A stretch of 39,836 nucleotides of DNA from DASUGM01 sp036274055. Lineage in GTDB: Bacteria > Acidobacteriota > Vicinamibacteria > Vicinamibacterales > SCN-69-37. A program made the translations under genes and the position numbers. This document shows positions 22,826-31,442 of this stretch, in pieces. The notes beneath the pieces are model-generated. The model was not told where the DNA came from. It did no database searches and saw only the letters and a list, made by a program, of their open reading frames with translations. Numbering within the stretch: position 1 is the stretch's first letter; the number at the start of each line of letters is the position of its first letter. The stretch lies in contig DASUGM010000089.1 in NCBI GenBank assembly GCA_036274055.1, positions 1 to 39,836 on the forward strand, written 5' to 3'.

Positions 22826-24825
22826 TCACCGTAAGGTTACTCGTCGCCTCGCGAGGCAACGAGTTCATGCGCGACATCGCCGAGACTCTGGCGGCGGGTT
22901 TCCATGCCGAGGGGGTGCACGCTCAAGTCGTCACGGACGGTTTGCCAACTCCCGGCGTTGCCGAGTCGTTCGACCTCGTCGTCGCTCCTCACGAGTACTT
23001 TCCGCTGTTCTTCTCGAAGGCTATCCGAGCAGCGTCCGCTGCCGCTCTGTGTCGTGAGTTGTTTGTGCTGAACGTCGAGCAGCCTGGCGGCCCCTGGTTC
23101 GAGATCGCGTTCGATGTGTCTGCAGGCGCCAGACATATTTTCGATATCTCCCGGGACGGTGCGACAGAATTTGGTGTTCGTGGCCGGTCAGCGACTCATG
23201 TACCCCTGGGCGTGGCCCCCGGTTCGACGCTGGTCGATCCAAACGCTGATCGGCCAATCGATATCGTGTTCCTCGGACACAACTCCAAACGTCGCGAGCA
23301 GTTCTTCGCCAAGAACGCGCTGATGCTTTCCAGATTCAACTGCGTGATCGCACTGAGTCCCGTGGAGCGGCCGAGGCTCGAGGGCAGTACTGGTTACTAC
23401 TCCGGCGAGCAACGCAGCGCGTTGCTGTCGCGATCGAAGATTCTTCTCAACGTTCACTCCTCAGACCGACACTACTTTGAGACTCATCGGGCCCTGCTCG
23501 CGTTGTCGGCCGGTTGTCTCCTGGTTACCGAGTCAAGCCGGGCCACGGCCCCCTTTGTAAACGACCGGGACTTCGTCATGACCGGGGCCGATCGGCTGAT
23601 TGAGGCTTGCGAGCGCTATCTGGCCGACCCGGCACGGCGTCTCGAGATCGCCTCGGCTGGCCAGGCATTATTGACGAGCGACCTGGACGTCCGAGCGAGC
23701 TGTCGGCAGATGATTGATCTGATGCAAGGACGGGCTTCGGCGAGCGAATCGGATCCCGCCATGCAGCTGTTGCGCGACCGGAACGCTGTCGTGGAGAGGC
23801 TCGCAGCCGCTATTTCCGTGCGAACGACGGGTCGGACCGACTGGAACGTCGAACGGTACGGACCCAGGGGAGACGGACTGCCGACTGTCTCGGTCGTGAT
23901 TAGCCTCCATAACTACGCGCAGTACGTCGATCAGTGTTTGATGAGTGTGCTCGATTCTGACTTTCGAGGGTATGCGGCCGAGATCGTCATGGTCGACGAT
24001 GCTTCGACAGATGAGTCGATCAGCCGCGCCAGGAATGTCCTGTCGTCCTCGTCACTGCCAGCAACTCTGGTGCTCAAGCAGACCAACACCGGGTTGGCGG
24101 ATACCCGCAATCTTGGGTTGAAGTTGGCGCGCGGCGAGTTTGTCTTTGTTCTGGACGTCGACAACTGGATCTTTCCCCAGTGTCTCGCGACCCTCGTGTC
24201 GGCAATTCGCACCGCGCGGTCGACGGCGTCGTACGCGATGATTCAGCGTTTCGATGACGACACCGGTGAGGCGATCGGACTGCTTTCAGCGGCAGCCTGG
24301 GACGTAGACTGGCTGGTGGCACAGCCGTACATCGACGCGATGGCGATGTTCGATCGTCAGCGAATCCTCGATCTCGGCGGATATGCCACCGACCTCGTGA
24401 CCTACGGTTGGTTTGGCTGGGAAGACTATGACCTGTGGCTGCGAATCGCCGACGCCGGCGATCATTGTGAGTTTGTTCCTCAGATACTCAGTGCCTATCG
24501 CGTCCACGAGACGTCGATGATCCGGCGGACCAATCTCATGTCCGAAGGAATTGCCAGTCATCTGGCGACGAAGTTTTCCGGACTCCTCGCGCGCCACAAG
24601 GGTTCTGATCGGGTGCTTGGCTTTCCGACCGTGTCCCCGGCATCGCCTGGTGGTTTGACCGCCACCACAGATCGGTCACCTGAAGAGCTCGGCCGACGCG
24701 TTCATGATCTTGAGCGTCAGATCGACGAGATCCTCCGATCGAAAAGCTGGCGAATTACCAGGCCGCTGCGCAGGCTGGTCGAGCTCGTCGCCCGGCGTCC
24801 GTCCGGTTTCGAGCCACGCGATTGA
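22822..24825 (+). CDS. Two-domain glycosyltransferase (GT-B-like plus GT2)
   Basis: A 667-aa protein from GTG 22822. Residues 1 to about 300 read as a CgeB-type or Glyco_trans_1_2-type GT-B domain (SKILLNVHSSDRHYFETHRALLALSAGCLLVTE, an end-lobe acceptor pattern shown here only by its key words LNVHSS, HRALLALSAGC and TAPFVNDRDF). Residues about 355-610 are a GT2 enzyme: VSVVISLHNYAQYVD, VDDASTDESI, the metal site LDVDNW and WEDYDLWLRIADAG. The C-terminus ends with the SWRITRPLRRL motif often found at glycosyltransferase tails. Base composition and codon use are visibly less GC-biased than in the genes before 22.8 kb. It overlaps the permease by 4 nt. Confidence 0.8.
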   Translation: MITVRLLVASRGNEFMRDIAETLAAGFHAEGVHAQVVTDGLPTPGVAESFDLVVAPHEYFPLFFSKAIRAASAAALCRELFVLNVEQPGGPWFEIAFDVSAGARHIFDISRDGATEFGVRGRSATHVPLGVAPGSTLVDPNADRPIDIVFLGHNSKRREQFFAKNALMLSRFNCVIALSPVERPRLEGSTGYYSGEQRSALLSRSKILLNVHSSDRHYFETHRALLALSAGCLLVTESSRATAPFVNDRDFVMTGADRLIEACERYLADPARRLEIASAGQALLTSDLDVRASCRQMIDLMQGRASASESDPAMQLLRDRNAVVERLAAAISVRTTGRTDWNVERYGPRGDGLPTVSVVISLHNYAQYVDQCLMSVLDSDFRGYAAEIVMVDDASTDESISRARNVLSSSSLPATLVLKQTNTGLADTRNLGLKLARGEFVFVLDVDNWIFPQCLATLVSAIRTARSTASYAMIQRFDDDTGEAIGLLSAAAWDVDWLVAQPYIDAMAMFDRQRILDLGGYATDLVTYGWFGWEDYDLWLRIADAGDHCEFVPQILSAYRVHETSMIRRTNLMSEGIASHLATKFSGLLARHKGSDRVLGFPTVSPASPGGLTATTDRSPEELGRRVHDLERQIDEILRSKSWRITRPLRRLVELVARRPSGFEPRD

Positions 24826-24849
24826 TCTGACGTGCACTAACAGAGAGCG

Positions 24850-25620
24850 ATGATGCAGCCACTGATCGAGATCGAATCAGTATCGAAGCACTTCATGATT
24901 CCGACAGTGAAGCGCGAGACGGTCCGAGAGCACCTGTTCGGCGTCTTCGCACCGCGACGGTTTCAGCGGCTGCAAGTGCTGGATCGAGTCAGCTTCGCAC
25001 TCACGCAAGGCGAAGCTCTCGGTATCATGGGGCGCAACGGCTGCGGCAAGAGCACGCTGCTGAAGCTCATCTGCGGGATCTACCAGCCGGATGCCGGACG
25101 GGTGACGGTGCGGGCGGCGCTGACGCCGATCCTCGAACTCGGTGTCGGCTGGAACCCGGAGCTCGACGCGATCGATAACGTTTGTCTCATTGGCGGAGTG
25201 ATGGGGCTGTCGCTCGCGCAGATTCGCGGCCGCATGGACGCCATCCTCGCATTTGCCGAGCTCGAACAGTTCGCCAACCTGAAATTGAAGCACTATTCGA
25301 GCGGAATGTCTTCGCGCCTCGGTTACGCCGTCGCGTTCGAGGCCGTCAAGGACCTCCTGGTACTCGATGAGATCCTTGCGGTCGGCGACGCCGGGTTCAA
25401 GGCGAAGTGCGAGCAGCGGTATCGCGAGCTGCGGGCGCGCGGGCATTCAGTCTTGCTCGTGAGCCATGCGGTGCCTCTGGTCACGGCCTTCTGCGACCGT
25501 GCGATCCTCATAGATGGGGGTCGGATCATTCATGAAGGCAGGCCGGAAGACGTCGTCTCGAGTTATCTGTCGCTGCTCACCGCCGACGCTGCAGACAAAT
25601 TGGTGACTCCCGGCATCTAG
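24850..25620 (+). CDS. ABC transporter ATPase for polysaccharide export (Wzt/TagH-like)
   Basis: A 256-aa ATPase. Walker A is GRNGCGKST (residues 61-69), the signature is YSSGMSSRLGYAVAF and Walker B is LLVLDEIL, followed by the H-loop in LLVSHAVPLV. The spacing and the early KRETVREHLFGVFAPRR insertion match Wzt/TagH-type ATPases. It stops after the nucleotide-binding domain and has no C-terminal O-antigen-recognition domain, so export is probably not tied to a capped glycan end. AGAGAG lies just before the ATG pair at 24850/24853. It partners the permease at 22079. Confidence 0.92.
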   Translation: MMQPLIEIESVSKHFMIPTVKRETVREHLFGVFAPRRFQRLQVLDRVSFALTQGEALGIMGRNGCGKSTLLKLICGIYQPDAGRVTVRAALTPILELGVGWNPELDAIDNVCLIGGVMGLSLAQIRGRMDAILAFAELEQFANLKLKHYSSGMSSRLGYAVAFEAVKDLLVLDEILAVGDAGFKAKCEQRYRELRARGHSVLLVSHAVPLVTAFCDRAILIDGGRIIHEGRPEDVVSSYLSLLTADAADKLVTPGI

Positions 25621-25622
25621 GC

Positions 25623-27404
25623 ATGCTCAGGCCTCCACTGAACGTCGTCGCCATCATATCTGCCTACAACGAGGCCGACATCATCCAGGCGGTGATCGCG
25701 CATCTGATCGATCAGGGCGTGTCGGTGTACTTAATCGATGATGGCTCGACAGATGACACGGTCGTGATTGCCAGCGCGTTTCTAGGGCGCGGGCTGATCG
25801 GTCTGGAGCAAAGGGACCGCGGCAATGCGGACGACGTGTTCTCCTGGACCGATGTCCTTCGACGCAAGGAGCAATTGGCGAGCACGCTCGAAGCCGACTG
25901 GTTCATCCACCACGATGCCGACGAGTTCCGGGAGAGTCCCTGGCCGGCGACGACATTGGCGGAAGCGATCGCTCGGGTTGACGCCCTCGCTTTCAATGCG
26001 ATCGATTTTCATCTTCTCGACTTTCGTCCCACCGAGGCCGATGCCACCGCGCCGAATGCCGATGTTCGCGAACGCCAGCGGCATTTTCAGCCAGCCGCGC
26101 CATGGAATGTGAAACAGGTGAAATGCTGGAAGCGGACAGAGTCGGTCGACCTGCTGTCGTCTGGTGGTCACGACGCAAGTTTCCGCGGCCGTGTCATCTA
26201 TCCGGTGAAGTTCGTTCTCAGGCACTATCCGTTCCGAAACGAGACGCAGGGGGCGCGGAAAGTGTTTATCGAGCGAAAGCCCAGGTTCTTGCCCGATGAG
26301 ATCCACCGGGGTTGGCACGTGCAATACGACTCGTTCACTCCCGGAATGCCGATGCAATGGTCGGCGACTGAGCTCACGCTCTTCGACGGTCCACGGGTGA
26401 GGAAGGAGATTATCGAGCGCGCGGTGTCAAGCGAGGCCGCGCGATGGCTCCTGCAGCGCACTGAAATGCTCACCGACTCGGTGCGATCCCTTGAACAGGA
26501 GCGTCACCAAGCGACTGAGACCATCGCGGCACTGGAAGCTCGACTCGGACACGAACGCTTTGCTCGTGACGAGGCCCTGCGGAACGCGAGAGCGCAGCAT
26601 GACGGCGTGCTGGCAGCGAGAAACGCATTGGCCGCGCGACTTCGGGAGACCTATGACTCCAGAAGTTGGCGCCTGACGAAGCCGCTTCGTGGAGCGTACA
26701 GCCGACTGACGGGACAGCTCGAAGCCGATGAAGCGGTGCCGGCCGTCGCGATTCCGAAGGGCGTGCAATGGGGCGACCTTGCCCGCGTGACGCCGTTCAG
26801 CGATTCGTGGGGCACCGATCGCGGCCTTCCGATCGATCGGTATTACATCGAAGCGTTCCTGCGCGACTGTCGCGGCGACATCACGGACGCCGTTCTCGAG
26901 GTCAAAGATCCTGGATATGCGCACGCTTTTGGATCGGATCTGACGCAAGTGGATGTGATCGATGTCACGCCATCAAACACCCGAGCCACGATTGTCGCGG
27001 ACCTTGCAGTGCGTGAATCGTTGCCCGCGAATACGTATCACTGTTTCATCTGTACCCAGACGCTCCACATCACCCCGGACATCCGCGCCTCTGTCGCCGG
27101 CGCCGTCCAGGTTCTGAAACCGGGCGGAGTGCTTCTGTGCTCGATTCCGGCCATCAGTCGAGTCAACTACGAAGACGGTGGTCTGTCGAGCGGCGACTAC
27201 TGGCGGTTGACCGCCGCCGCCGTAGCGTGGCTCTTCCGTCAGGAACCGGATCTCGAGGAAGTCGATATCAGAACCGCCGGCAACATCCAGAGCTGCACGG
27301 CTTTCTTGTACGGTCTGGCTGCCGAAGAGTTGCCGCGCGAAGTTCTCGAGTTTCAGGATCCCTGGTTTCCCTTGCTGCACTGCGTTCGTGCGGTGAAGCG
27401 CTAG
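25623..27404 (+). CDS. Fusion of a GT2 glycosyltransferase and a methyltransferase-like domain
   Basis: A 593-aa protein. Residues about 5-270 are a GT2 domain: VVAIISAYNEADIIQAVI, LIDDGSTDDTV and the metal site FIHHDADEF. A charged coiled coil follows (about 280-340), then SWRLTKPLRGAYSRL near 347, the same motif that ends the 22822 protein. Residues about 375-593 resemble a class I methyltransferase, with TLHITPDI and VLKPGGVLLCSIPAISRVN matching motifs after the SAM site. Motif I is poorly kept (VLEVKDPGYAHAFG, lacking the GxGxG run), so activity is uncertain. It may add a sugar and methylate or cap the chain. It starts 2 nt after the ATPase stop. Confidence 0.78.
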   Translation: MLRPPLNVVAIISAYNEADIIQAVIAHLIDQGVSVYLIDDGSTDDTVVIASAFLGRGLIGLEQRDRGNADDVFSWTDVLRRKEQLASTLEADWFIHHDADEFRESPWPATTLAEAIARVDALAFNAIDFHLLDFRPTEADATAPNADVRERQRHFQPAAPWNVKQVKCWKRTESVDLLSSGGHDASFRGRVIYPVKFVLRHYPFRNETQGARKVFIERKPRFLPDEIHRGWHVQYDSFTPGMPMQWSATELTLFDGPRVRKEIIERAVSSEAARWLLQRTEMLTDSVRSLEQERHQATETIAALEARLGHERFARDEALRNARAQHDGVLAARNALAARLRETYDSRSWRLTKPLRGAYSRLTGQLEADEAVPAVAIPKGVQWGDLARVTPFSDSWGTDRGLPIDRYYIEAFLRDCRGDITDAVLEVKDPGYAHAFGSDLTQVDVIDVTPSNTRATIVADLAVRESLPANTYHCFICTQTLHITPDIRASVAGAVQVLKPGGVLLCSIPAISRVNYEDGGLSSGDYWRLTAAAVAWLFRQEPDLEEVDIRTAGNIQSCTAFLYGLAAEELPREVLEFQDPWFPLLHCVRAVKR

Positions 27405-27409
27405 CCATC

Positions 27410-28279
27410 ATGGCTGCTGTCCTGCTCTATCATCGCGTCGCCGACGCTGCCGTCGATCCATTTGGACTCTGCGTTTCGGCCGGCACATTCCGGCGGCACA
27501 TGGAGACGATCGCCCGCAGCTATCGGCCGCTTCCGCTGGCGGCATTCGTTGCCGACGCAATCCGCCGACGGCTCGAACCGGAGTCAGTCGCTGTCACCTT
27601 CGATGATGGCTATCTGGATAATCTAACGACCGCCCAGCCGATTCTCGAAGAGTTCGGCATTCCGGCGAGCTTCTTCATCACGACGTCCACCCTGCAAAGC
27701 GGCGCGCCCTACTGGTGGGACCAGCTGGTCCATATCGTGTTCGGGGCGACGCGAAAACCGTCGACACTTGCTCAAGATCCACACGAGTTGCTTCGCGTGC
27801 TTCACCGGCCGCTGATGCGCGCAACGGTGGCCGAACGGGACCGGGAATTACAGCGCCTGACTATTCAGCTCGGTCCGCCTGACCCAAGGACGTTGCCCAG
27901 GCCGATGAATAAGGAAGAAGTCCGCGAACTGGCGAATCGGCCGGCCGTCACCATTGGCGCGCATGGCGTATCACACACCGCGTTGCCGGCGCTGACAGCC
28001 GCAGAGCAGATGGCAGAACTTACCGAAAGCCGGCGGCACCTCGAAGATCTCGTTCGATTACCGGTGACGTCGGTCGCCTATCCGTTTGGCGAAGCAACTG
28101 ACACAACGGTGGCGGTCGCGCATCAAGCCGGGTTTCGTATCGGCGCCGTGGTCGGTAATCGCGCCTGTCAATTGCCGCTCGATCGCCTTCGCGTACCTCG
28201 CATCGAAGTCGATCCGCTCACAGACATCGATGCACGACTCGCCGTGGACTGTGCACACGAGAGCTCGACCAGTGACTAG
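27410..28279 (+). CDS. Polysaccharide deacetylase family protein (CE4)
   Basis: A 289-aa NodB/CE4 deacetylase. The first catalytic motif is VAVTFDDGYLDN (Asp-Asp pair), and the second, metal-binding motif is GAHGVSHTALPAL. A later segment, RLPVTSVAYPFGE, fits CE4 motif 3 (R-x-P-x-x-x). A middle insertion, SGAPYWWDQLVHIVFG, is common in deacetylases from polysaccharide clusters. No signal peptide is seen, so it may act on lipid-linked or nascent glycan in the cytoplasm, removing N-acetyl groups. The start at 27410 is 5 nt after the previous stop; its frame upstream is a shadow reading. It overlaps the next gene by 8 nt. Confidence 0.88.
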   Translation: MAAVLLYHRVADAAVDPFGLCVSAGTFRRHMETIARSYRPLPLAAFVADAIRRRLEPESVAVTFDDGYLDNLTTAQPILEEFGIPASFFITTSTLQSGAPYWWDQLVHIVFGATRKPSTLAQDPHELLRVLHRPLMRATVAERDRELQRLTIQLGPPDPRTLPRPMNKEEVRELANRPAVTIGAHGVSHTALPALTAAEQMAELTESRRHLEDLVRLPVTSVAYPFGEATDTTVAVAHQAGFRIGAVVGNRACQLPLDRLRVPRIEVDPLTDIDARLAVDCAHESSTSD

Positions 28280-29120
28280 CGTTGTCATTCCCGTCCACAA
28301 CAGTGCCCGCTATCTGCCGACGTTGCTCGAGTCCCTGCGTCAGCAGACGGCTGACGACTGGGAGGTCGTGGCAATCGACAACCGGTCCGTCGACGATTCG
28401 CGTCGCATCCTTACTGACACCACGTTGAGCGCCCCATTGCGTTTGGAGCGCGCCGACGAACGGGCGAACCCTTCGTATGCCAGGAACGTCGGCGCCGCCA
28501 TAGCCACTGGCGACAAGCTGCTGTTTGTGGATGCTGACGACGCCGTATCGAGCAGCTATGTGCGATTGATGGCGGAGGCGCTCGATGAACATCCAATGGT
28601 GACATCGCGTGTGGACTCGGCTGCTCTCAATCCGGACGCGGTCCGCGAGGTGTTTGGCGCGAGCTGGCAAAGCGACGGGATCGACACGTATTTCGATTTT
28701 CTTCCGGCGTGCGGCGTCAACATCGGCATTCGACGCGACCTGTTCGAAACACTGGGGGGATTCCCGGAGGAGTTTTCCGGCTCCGAGGACATCGCCTTTG
28801 CCTGGAAGGCGCACCTTGCCGGAGTCCGTCTGCACTTCGTTGAGGACGCGGTGTATTCATATCGCCACCGCGAGTCGCTCGCAGATCTCTTCCGCCAGGC
28901 AGCGAATTGGGGGCGCGACAACGCTTTGCTGTACGCGAAGTTCAGGCAGCATGGCATGCCTGGCCGATCCTGGCGCCTCACCGCCCGAGAATGGAGTGAG
29001 ACGATCCGTGATGTTCTCGTCGCGAGAAACGATTTGGAACGTGGTCGCGCCGCTGTTCGCTTTGGTTTCTGCGTAGGCAGGCTCAAAGGAAGCACCAAAT
29101 ACCGCGTGCGGTACCTTTAA
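28272..29120 (+). CDS. GT2-family glycosyltransferase
   Basis: A 282-aa GT-A enzyme. The GTG start at 28272 gives VTSVVIPVHNSARYLPTLLE, then IDNRSVDDSRRIL, ARNVGAAIATGDKLLF and the metal site DADDAV. A C-terminal GSEDIAFAWKAHLAG provides the acidic catalytic residues. It is the last gene of the 20283-29120 operon. A short stem (TACCG/CGGTA, 29100-29113) followed by CCTTT lies across its end and might be a weak terminator. The specificity is unknown. Confidence 0.87.
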   Translation: MTSVVIPVHNSARYLPTLLESLRQQTADDWEVVAIDNRSVDDSRRILTDTTLSAPLRLERADERANPSYARNVGAAIATGDKLLFVDADDAVSSSYVRLMAEALDEHPMVTSRVDSAALNPDAVREVFGASWQSDGIDTYFDFLPACGVNIGIRRDLFETLGGFPEEFSGSEDIAFAWKAHLAGVRLHFVEDAVYSYRHRESLADLFRQAANWGRDNALLYAKFRQHGMPGRSWRLTAREWSETIRDVLVARNDLERGRAAVRFGFCVGRLKGSTKYRVRYL

Positions 29121-29145
29121 CGAGAACACCCACGCGGCGAGCAAG

Positions 29146-29162
29146 TAACATGTCCCTCAATG
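29146..29162 (+). promoter_or_regulatory. Leaderless-type promoter: TAACAT, 8 nt, ATG start
   Basis: TAACAT (29146-29151) precedes the ATG at 29160 by 8 nt. No Shine-Dalgarno sequence is present in the spacer. Confidence 0.5.
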
Positions 29163-30302
29163 CCCGAGCCCGCCTATCCGGCCGCACGCGCCGTCGCGTC
29201 GGCCATCGAAGCGCATTTCGGCCGCCATCGCGCCGCGGCGACGGCGGCCGGCCGGGTCGACCTGGCGCCGCCGCCCGACGCCGCGTCGGTGGAGACCATC
29301 GTCGACGCCGCCTTCTGGGCCAGCCTGCGACGGGAAGAGGGCATCACGCCGAAGATCTCCCTGGCGTTGACGCCGCCGTCGAAGTCGCAGTTGCCGCTGC
29401 TGTTCAGCCAGTCCCTGCCGCTCTACGCCGCGGCGCTGGCCAAACTGGCGCCCGCGGTCGAGCGGCCCGGCATTCATCTCGGCGTCTGGCCGGAAAACGG
29501 GGCACTGCGCGTCTGGGGCACGACGCGCACGCTGCCGCCGTTGTGCTTCGTGCTCGAAGTCATCGCTTCGGGCCTGCTCGTCATCAAACATCGCGGCGAC
29601 TCGTTCGGCAAGTTCGTCAACGTCGCGGTCCTCGAGGGCGATCAGATCAAGATGATCGACGAGAGCGACGCCAAAGAGCCCGAATGCCCGAACATGGTGC
29701 AGTCGCTGCTCGGCTTCGATCGCGTGAATACCAGCGCCGTCGACGGCCAGGTCAACGTCCTGGTGCAGATGGCGGCGTCGATGCGCGCGCACGGCCGCGG
29801 CGGCGCGCTGCTGGTGGTCCCGTCCGCGTCGACCACCTGGGTCGAGTCCATCGTCAGCCCGGTCCTCTATGAAGTCACGCCGCCGTTCACCGCGATCGCC
29901 GACGCGTTGCACGAGCGCGACACCGCTCCCGACAGCCACGAATGGCAGGACGACCTGCGCCGCGCCGTCGACGCCGTCGCCGGCCTGACCGCGGTCGACG
30001 GCGCGACCGTGCTGCGCGAGAACTACGAGCTGGTCGCCTTCGGCGCCAAGATCACGCGGCGGGTCCAGCACCCGCTGGTCGAGCGCGTCGCGCTCACCGA
30101 GCCGATCGTCGGCAGCGCGATGACCGTGGTGTCGCCAACCCAGCTCGGCGGCACCCGCCATCTGTCGGCGGCGCAGTTCGTCCACGATCAGCGCGACGCG
30201 GTGGCGCTGGTCGCGTCGCAGGACGGGCGCTTCACGATCTTCAAGTGGTCGATGCGCGAAAACATGGTGCATGCGCATCGGGTCGAGGCGTTATTGCTCT
30301 AG
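29160..30302 (+). CDS. DisA_N/DAC-type candidate diadenylate cyclase (DACNV-like)
   Basis: A 380-aa protein. The C-terminal third carries the two hallmark motifs of diadenylate cyclase (DAC) domains: AVDGATVL, a DGA motif near residue 280, and LGGTRHLSAAQF, a G-T-R-H-x-S-A motif near 332, followed by a strand pattern VALVASQDGRFTIF in place of the usual SEE-G segment. The N-terminal 250 residues are a larger soluble sensor-like region with an acidic FVNVAVLEGDQIKMIDE stretch. This layout fits the DACNV group of DAC proteins. It may make c-di-AMP from two ATP; the altered third motif leaves activity open. It has no membrane segment. It is a single-gene unit with a leaderless promoter. Confidence 0.68.
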   Translation: MPEPAYPAARAVASAIEAHFGRHRAAATAAGRVDLAPPPDAASVETIVDAAFWASLRREEGITPKISLALTPPSKSQLPLLFSQSLPLYAAALAKLAPAVERPGIHLGVWPENGALRVWGTTRTLPPLCFVLEVIASGLLVIKHRGDSFGKFVNVAVLEGDQIKMIDESDAKEPECPNMVQSLLGFDRVNTSAVDGQVNVLVQMAASMRAHGRGGALLVVPSASTTWVESIVSPVLYEVTPPFTAIADALHERDTAPDSHEWQDDLRRAVDAVAGLTAVDGATVLRENYELVAFGAKITRRVQHPLVERVALTEPIVGSAMTVVSPTQLGGTRHLSAAQFVHDQRDAVALVASQDGRFTIFKWSMRENMVHAHRVEALLL

Positions 30303-30306
30303 CGAC

Positions 30307-30462
30307 ATGAGTGAAGTGCGCGCGCCAGTGCGGATTCACAGGGAGAACACAGAGAAAACCAAGAGAAAGAGCTTTAGCCGGTTCTTGAAAAAGAAAGAAC
30401 CCCTCATGATCTTCTCATTCTTCTCCCTGTGAATCCGCTCCTGGCACGCGCTCTTCACTCAT
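30307..30462. repeat. Inverted-repeat element between convergent DAC and META genes
   Basis: The left arm (30307 to about 30350) begins ATGAGTGAAG and runs through GGATTCACAGGGAGAA; the right arm (about 30417-30462) is its reverse complement with a few changes, ending CTTCACTCAT. The core is A-rich (AAAGAAAGAACCCC). The right arm contains the stop codon of the META lipoprotein gene. Unlike several other elements, its arms have little internal tandem repetition. Confidence 0.88.
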
Positions 30463-31409
30463 TTCCCCGGCTCGCTCGGCCCTTTCGTGATCGGCCGCGA
30501 CGTGAACACCATCGCGTTCGGCCCGCCCTTGTCCGCGTATTCCATGAGCAGTCGGCCGCCGGAGAAACTGATGCTGGTCACCGACGCGAGCAGCTTGAAG
30601 AAACGATCTTCGAGCGGCTGCTTCGCACCGGCGCAGGCCAGCTTTGTCGCCGTGATCTCGCCGACCTGGATCTTGAACCCGGTCGCCTCGCCATACGCCG
30701 GCGCGGTGAACGTGTTGCACGGCCCCTTGCCGACCAGCTTGCTGGGCTCGACATGGAAGTAGGCGACGGTATCAGCGGTGACCGGCTCGGTGGCGCCGAA
30801 CTTGGCGAGCAGCCATTCGTTGCCGGCGAGATCCCCAAGCGACGCCGTTCCGGTGACGATCTCGTTCGCCTTGGCGAGCGCGCCGGCGGGCATCGTGTAA
30901 GTGATTGTCGCTTTCTCGGTCGGACAGCACGGCTGATCGCTGGCGCCGGGGCGAATGACGTTGAGATTGACGTTCGCGTTTTCGACGGCGGCGCTGCGAA
31001 TCTGCACTGGCGCGCCGATCTTCACCGTGCTGAGGTTGATGACCTGCCCGCCGCGCCGGCCGATCACCGCCAGGTAGAAATTCGAGGCGCCGCCACGCAC
31101 GCCCTCATTGACGATGACGACGGTTTCCGGGCTGCCGTCACGATCGAGATCGCCGGCGATGAGAAATCCCTCGAGCAGCGTGGCAAAGGCCTTGTCCTTT
31201 TCCCATTTGCCGTCCTTCATCGTGATTTGACCGTTGGCCAGGCCGATGTAAGTGGCGTTCAGCACCTCAGCCGGCGTCGGCGGCTCGACCCTCTGCGGCG
31301 CGACCAGCCCCGGCGTCGGTCCGACCGGCGTCTGCTGCCCGCCCTGCGGGCCGCACGACACCAACAGGCACAGGGTCAACCCGAACACGACACGACGAAG
31401 CTGAAGCAT
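30459..31409 (-). CDS. META-domain lipoprotein (HslJ-like)
   Basis: A 316-aa lipoprotein. The signal peptide ends in the lipobox LVSC (Cys19), followed by a Gly/Pro/Thr-rich linker. The middle (about 60-180) resembles a beta-rich region and includes the acidic LDRDGSPETVVIVNEG, an EF-hand-like or FG-GAP-like pattern. Residues about 205-305 form a META domain: EWLLAKFG, KGPCNTFTAPAY, ITATKLACAG and a final LLMEYADKG. META proteins such as HslJ are envelope proteins linked to stress. The stop lies in the repeat element at 30307-30462. It has a leaderless-type promoter (TAAGAT, 6 nt, ATG). Confidence 0.82.
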   Translation of the reverse strand: MLQLRRVVFGLTLCLLVSCGPQGGQQTPVGPTPGLVAPQRVEPPTPAEVLNATYIGLANGQITMKDGKWEKDKAFATLLEGFLIAGDLDRDGSPETVVIVNEGVRGGASNFYLAVIGRRGGQVINLSTVKIGAPVQIRSAAVENANVNLNVIRPGASDQPCCPTEKATITYTMPAGALAKANEIVTGTASLGDLAGNEWLLAKFGATEPVTADTVAYFHVEPSKLVGKGPCNTFTAPAYGEATGFKIQVGEITATKLACAGAKQPLEDRFFKLLASVTSISFSGGRLLMEYADKGGPNAMVFTSRPITKGPSEPGK

Positions 31410-31421
31410 CTCGACATCTTA
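31407..31421 (-). promoter_or_regulatory. Leaderless-type promoter: TAAGAT, 6 nt, ATG start (minus strand)
   Basis: On the minus strand TAAGAT (31421-31416) is followed by 6 nt and the ATG (31409-31407) of the META lipoprotein gene. The spacer GTCGAG is not a good ribosome binding site. Confidence 0.5.
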
Positions 31422-31442
31422 ACGTCTGTGCTTCGGTGTTGC

